From Methylobacterium sp. J-077 (GTDB lineage: Bacteria > Pseudomonadota > Alphaproteobacteria > Rhizobiales > Beijerinckiaceae): DNA of 48,605 nt. This document shows positions 44,874-48,605 of the stretch, in pieces. Within the stretch, counting starts at the first letter, position 1, and the number at the start of each line of letters is the position of its first letter. The position numbers and the translations under genes were made by a program. The stretch spans positions 1 to 48,605 of the forward strand of contig NZ_JAKSYJ010000074.1 of the NCBI RefSeq assembly GCF_022829365.1, written 5' to 3'. The notes below the pieces were generated by a model. The model did not search any database. It saw only the letters and a program-made list of their open reading frames with translations, and had not been told where the DNA came from.

Positions 44874-45881
44874 TCATAGGATCGCTTCGGCGGCCGGTGC
44901 GAAGCCCGGGCGGAGCGCGTCGCTCCACAGGCAGGGATGGCCGAGCCGCTTAGCCTGGTACATCGCCGCGTCGGCCCGCTCGACGAGGGTCCGTGCCTGG
45001 GAGGCGTGATGCGGCGCGCAGGCGATGCCGATGGCGGCTCCGACGAGGACCGGCCGCCCGGCGCCGACATCGTAGGGTTCGGTGAGCCGCCGGTGGAGGC
45101 GATGCGCCAAGTCCAGCACGGTCGAGGGCGTAGCCTCGGCAAGCAGCAGGGCGAACTCGTCGCCGCCGAGGCGTGCGGCGGTATCTCGGTCGCCGAGGCC
45201 CTCCTGGAGCCGCTCGGCCGTCTGCCGCAGCAGCGCGTCGCCGGCGGCGTGACCGTAGAGGTCGTTCACCGGCTTGAAGCCATCGAGGTCAATGCACAGC
45301 AGGGCGCAGCCCCGGCCGTCCGGCTCGGCCGTGGCCCGGTCGAGCCGGGCCTCGAACAGGTAGCGGTTGGGCAGGCCGGTGAGCGGGTCGTGGTGGGCCA
45401 TATGGCGCAGCAGCGCCTCCGCCTGCCGGCGCTCGGTCACGTCCTCGTAGAGGGCGACCCAGCCGCCGTCCGTCTGCGGCTGCAGCGTCAGGGCGATCTG
45501 GCGGCTGTCCGAGAGCGTCTGCAGCACGGTCACGGGATCGCGCCGGGCCAGGAGCCGCCGGCGCTCCACCCAGATCTGTGCCGGGTCCCGCTCGGCCTTG
45601 AGGCCCCGGGCGGCGTTGAGCGCGATCAGGGTACGGGCGTGAAGGCCCGGCCGCGGCTGGCCGGCCGGCTGGCCGAAGATGCGCCGGTAGCCGTCATTGG
45701 CAAACAGCAGGCAGTCGCCGGCATCGAACAGGCACAAGCCGTGCGGCAGGCTGTCGAGGGCCCGGACGATCCGGGCTCCAAGCCGGCGGTCCCGACGGAA
45801 TCCGTAGCCCCGGGGAACGACGATCGGCTCCCGCTCGCGGCGCTCCAGCCGCGCCGAACCCCTGCCCGCTCGCGCCGTCAT
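44874..45881 (-). CDS. PAS-GGDEF diguanylate cyclase
   Basis: A 335-residue cytosolic protein. A PAS-like fold (about 38-150; LPHGLCLFDAGDCLLFANDG, WVALYEDVTERRQAE) is followed by a GGDEF domain (HHDPLTGLPNRYLFEARL, then RLGGDEFALLL with GGDEF at 239-243). The intact active site predicts c-di-GMP synthesis from GTP. The RxxD inhibitory site just upstream is absent (GDRD), so product feedback is probably lacking. ATG 45881 with AAGGGGG is preferred over TTG 45896. No transmembrane segment. Confidence 0.9.
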   Translation of the reverse strand: MTARAGRGSARLERREREPIVVPRGYGFRRDRRLGARIVRALDSLPHGLCLFDAGDCLLFANDGYRRIFGQPAGQPRPGLHARTLIALNAARGLKAERDPAQIWVERRRLLARRDPVTVLQTLSDSRQIALTLQPQTDGGWVALYEDVTERRQAEALLRHMAHHDPLTGLPNRYLFEARLDRATAEPDGRGCALLCIDLDGFKPVNDLYGHAAGDALLRQTAERLQEGLGDRDTAARLGGDEFALLLAEATPSTVLDLAHRLHRRLTEPYDVGAGRPVLVGAAIGIACAPHHASQARTLVERADAAMYQAKRLGHPCLWSDALRPGFAPAAEAIL

Positions 45882-46197
45882 GGCGACCCCCTTCAAGCGC
45901 CCGGCAGGATCCGGGCTCCCGCCAGATGGCCGGACGCCTCGCCGAAGACTGCTTCCGGGGCGTCATAGAATGGGATTCCTTTCGCCTACCTTGACGAAAC
46001 CGCCTTTCGCCTGAAAGCACGCGACAATCTCGTCAATCCCTCTGCCGGGCGCGGGCATTCTTATCGGTCGCTGATCAGGATCGGTCACCTAGAGTTGCCG
46101 GATCCGGCATCACAAGCCCGTGCCGGCTCAACTAATCCCCCGCCGCCGGTCGCCACGGGGATTTGCGAAGACTTATTTTCGCGCCGATTTGTCTTGT

Positions 46198-46220
46198 CGG
46201 GATGCCGATCGTCCATCCCG
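46198..46220 (-). terminator. Hairpin downstream of thrS
   Basis: CGGGATG-CCGATCGTC-CATCCCG, a perfect 7-bp stem starting 5 bases past the thrS stop codon. No T-run follows on the reverse strand. The rest of the spacer 45882-46225 shows no gene. Confidence 0.45.
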
Positions 46221-46225
46221 AAAGT

Positions 46226-48253
46226 TCACGGCGTCTCGTGCACGCCGTGATGTCCGTCGAGGACGGTGTCGCTGGTCGGGACCGTGTCGGCCACGGCCTC
46301 CGCCCGGCGGCGATCCGGGGCGGTCGCCTCGTCGACGAAGGCCGCCACCGCCTCCGCGAGCGGCAGCGTCCGGGTCTGCTGGCTGCCGAGTCGGCGGATT
46401 GAGACCGTGCGTTCCTCGGCCTCGCGCTTGCCCAGCGCCAGCAGCACCGGCACCTTGGCGAGCGAGTGCTCCCGGACCTTGTAGTTGATCTTCTCGTTGC
46501 GCAGATCCGCCTCGACCCGCAGGCCGGCGCGATCCAGGGCGCGGATCACCTCATGGGCGTAGGCATCGGCCTCGCCGGTGATCGTGGCCACCACAACCTG
46601 GACCGGGGACAGCCAGAGCGGGAAATGCCCCGCGAAATGCTCGATCAGGATGCCGGTAAAGCGCTCCATCGAGCCGCAGATCGCCCGGTGCACCATCACG
46701 GGCGGCTTCCGGGCGCCGTCGGCGTCGATGTAGAAGGCGCCGAACCGCTCGGGCAGGTTGAAGTCCACCTGCGTGGTGCCGCATTGCCAGTCGCGGCCGA
46801 TGGCGTCGCGGAGCACATACTCGAATTTGGGCCCGTAGAACGCGCCCTCCCCCGGGTTGACCTCCGTGCGGATGCGCCCGGCCGATTGCGCTTCGATCTG
46901 CGCGAGCACCCGGGTCATCACGTCCTCGGCATGGTCCCAGAGCGCGTCCGAGCCGACGCGCTTCTCCGGCCGCGTCGAGAGCTTCACGACGATCTGGTCG
47001 AAGCCGAAATCCGCATAGGTCGAGAGGATCAGGTCGTTGATCTTGAGGCACTCGTCGGCGAGCTGGTCCTCGGTGCAGAAGACGTGTGCGTCGTCCTGGG
47101 TGAAGCCGCGCACGCGCATCAGCCCATGCATGGCGCCCGACGGCTCGTAGCGGTGGACCACGCCGAACTCGGCGAGCCGCAGGGGCAGGTCGCGGTAGGA
47201 TTTCAATCCGTGCTTGAAGATCTGCACGTGGCCCGGGCAGTTCATCGGCTTGAGCGCGAACCAGCGCTTGTCCTCGGCCTCCTCGCCTGCCGATTGCGCG
47301 GCGAACATGTTCTCCCGGTACCAGCCCCAGTGGCCGGAGGTCTCCCACAGGGACTTGTCGAGGATCTGCGGGGCGTTGACCTCGGCGTAGTCGCCGCGCA
47401 GGCGCCGGCGCATGTAGGCGATCAGCTCCTGGAAGATCGTCCAGCCCTTGGCGTGCCAGAAGACGACGCCCGGCCCCTCCTCCTGGAAGTGGAACAGGTC
47501 CATCTCACGGCCGAGCCGGCGGTGGTCTCGGCGCTCGGCCTCCTCCAGGCGGTGCAGATAGCCGTCGAGATCGGCCTGGGCGGCCCAGGCCGTGCCGTAG
47601 ATGCGGGTCAGCATCGGGTTGTTCGAATCACCCCGCCAATAGGCGCCCGCGACCTTCATCAGCTTGAAGGCGGTGCCGACCTTGGCCGTCGAGGTCATGT
47701 GCGGACCACGGCAGAGGTCGAACCAGTCGCCCTGTCGGTAGATCTTCAGATCCTCGCCGGGGGGAATGGCGTCGACCAGCTCGACCTTGAACTTTTCCTG
47801 CTTGCCCTCGAACAGCGCGCGCACGTCGTCGCGCGTCCAGATTTCTTTCGTAAAGGGCGCATCGCGCGCAATGATCTCGCGCATCTTCGCCTCGATCTTC
47901 GGAAAGTCCTCCGGTGTGAACGGGCTTTCGCGATAGAAATCGTAATAGAAGCCGTTCTCGATCACCGGGCCGATCGTCACCTGCGTCTCCGGCCACAGCG
48001 ACTGCACGGCTTCGGCGAGCACGTGCGCGCAATCGTGGCGGATCAACTCCAGGGCGCGCGGGTCGGTGCGGTCGAGGAACTCGATTCGGGCATCGCGCGC
48101 AATCGGATCGTCGAGGTCGGCGACCGTGCCGTCGAGCGCCATGGCGACGGTGCGCTTGGCCAGCGATTTGGCGATGCCCTCGACCACGCTGCGGCCGGTG
48201 GTGCCGGCGGCGACCTCCCGCGTATCGCCGTTGGGGAAGGTGAGAATCGGCAT
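46226..48253 (-). CDS. thrS: Threonyl-tRNA synthetase
   Basis: A 675-residue class II synthetase that charges tRNA-Thr. It has a TGS domain at the N-terminus ([14 protein letters not shown]), the editing domain ([16 protein letters not shown]), and a catalytic core with [16 protein letters not shown] (zinc cysteine), motif 2 [20 protein letters not shown] and motif 3 [15 protein letters not shown]. The anticodon-binding domain ([18 protein letters not shown]) and a short acidic tail close it. ATG 48253 is the expected start. Length is usual for the family with a slight C-terminal extension. Confidence 0.97.
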   Translation of the reverse strand: MPILTFPNGDTREVAAGTTGRSVVEGIAKSLAKRTVAMALDGTVADLDDPIARDARIEFLDRTDPRALELIRHDCAHVLAEAVQSLWPETQVTIGPVIENGFYYDFYRESPFTPEDFPKIEAKMREIIARDAPFTKEIWTRDDVRALFEGKQEKFKVELVDAIPPGEDLKIYRQGDWFDLCRGPHMTSTAKVGTAFKLMKVAGAYWRGDSNNPMLTRIYGTAWAAQADLDGYLHRLEEAERRDHRRLGREMDLFHFQEEGPGVVFWHAKGWTIFQELIAYMRRRLRGDYAEVNAPQILDKSLWETSGHWGWYRENMFAAQSAGEEAEDKRWFALKPMNCPGHVQIFKHGLKSYRDLPLRLAEFGVVHRYEPSGAMHGLMRVRGFTQDDAHVFCTEDQLADECLKINDLILSTYADFGFDQIVVKLSTRPEKRVGSDALWDHAEDVMTRVLAQIEAQSAGRIRTEVNPGEGAFYGPKFEYVLRDAIGRDWQCGTTQVDFNLPERFGAFYIDADGARKPPVMVHRAICGSMERFTGILIEHFAGHFPLWLSPVQVVVATITGEADAYAHEVIRALDRAGLRVEADLRNEKINYKVREHSLAKVPVLLALGKREAEERTVSIRRLGSQQTRTLPLAEAVAAFVDEATAPDRRRAEAVADTVPTSDTVLDGHHGVHETP

Positions 48254-48514
48254 GGTTCAGGTTCTCCAGGCTCAGTCCTGCATACGCGGCAGGTAAGCGT
48301 CGTCAGGTCGGCGTGTTCGGGGAGCGGCCGTGTAGCCCGATTTCTCTTCTTTGGCGAGGGAACGGCGCATGGCGCGGGCTCCCTGATCGACCCTGTTCTC
48401 GGGCGACGGCCGGATCTGTTGGCTTTCCAGGCTTGAGGATCGGGGCGGTCGCCAAGTTCCTCGTCCGCACCCGGACACGCGTCAACGTCCCCACCCGCCA
48501 ATGGCGCCGGGGGC
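48254..48514. other. Spacer upstream of thrS
   Basis: About 260 bases with no supportable gene. The thrS promoter should lie here on the reverse strand, but no clear -35/-10 pair or leader hairpin was recognised. Confidence 0.4.
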
Positions 48515-48605
48515 ATGGCCCAAGAGATCCAACCACGAGGGACGCGGGACGCCGCGGGGACCCTGGTGTCGGCCAACTACGCGCGGGGTCCGATCCCCGC
48601 GGCGA
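48515..48605 (+). CDS. Possible start of a divergent gene cut by the right edge
   Basis: From ATG 48515 an open frame runs off the edge reading MAQEIQPRGTRDAAGTLVSA and then NYARGPIPAA, a composition more protein-like than the neighbouring frames. A GGGGG run lies just upstream. With only 30 residues no family can be assigned, and the frame may be chance. Confidence 0.3.
   Translation, partial: MAQEIQPRGTRDAAGTLVSANYARGPIPAA

Overview
The window is GC-rich, densely coded chromosomal DNA of an alphaproteobacterium, most likely Methylobacterium or Methylorubrum (Hyphomicrobiales). That is an inference from gene content: a metX-metW pair, rpoZ followed by a long bifunctional rsh, a MucR/Ros-type regulator, a DUF6894-type protein, a phasin, and many short exported proteins of the kind common in that genus. 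No rRNA, tRNA or CRISPR array was seen.

Layout. 1-12.4 kb: the start of an ABC exporter (cut by the left edge), a ComEA-like helix-hairpin-helix protein, trpB without a neighbouring trpA, a RelE/HigB-HigA type toxin-antitoxin pair with a readable promoter and operator, an exported MsrA, a hisC-tyrA operon, three small ORFs, metX-metW, and a response regulator/sensor kinase pair with a PepSY-like protein. 12.4-19.3 kb: a degenerate nuclease-like protein, a repressor-like ORF lacking its HTH, a soluble lytic transglycosylase, dapA-smpB, a peroxiredoxin and a LabA-like NYN protein. 19.3-26.2 kb: rpoZ-rsh (transcription and stringent response), divergent from a fatty-acid synthesis cluster fabD-fabG-acpP-fabF.

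26.16-28.02 kb is a sharply AT-richer insert holding two overlapping genes, an ABC-type ATPase and a PIN-domain nuclease. It abuts fabF on one side and a YidB-like gene on the other. It has the features of a compact, horizontally acquired conflict/defence cassette and is the strongest candidate here for a little-described system.

28-34.3 kb: a YidB/DUF937 protein, two small membrane-type ORFs, hairpin-rich spacers, a BON/OmpA-like envelope protein whose OmpA-like domain is interrupted, and a cytoplasmic molybdopterin oxidoreductase. 34.4-45 kb is an accessory stretch of short genes: at least ten short exported proteins (many Gly/Ser/Thr- or Pro-rich), small membrane proteins, a phasin, a PilZ protein, a MucR/Ros homologue without its zinc ligands, and a DUF6894 protein, separated by spacers with strong palindromes. 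44.9-48.6 kb: a PAS-GGDEF protein, thrS, and perhaps the start of a divergent gene at the right edge.

The core genes cover amino-acid synthesis (trpB, tyrA, hisC, metXW, dapA), lipid synthesis, translation quality control (smpB, thrS) and the stringent response. The accessory genes look like envelope, stress and conflict functions. All calls rest on reading the sequence, on hand-identified motifs and on remembered family features; no database search was run.
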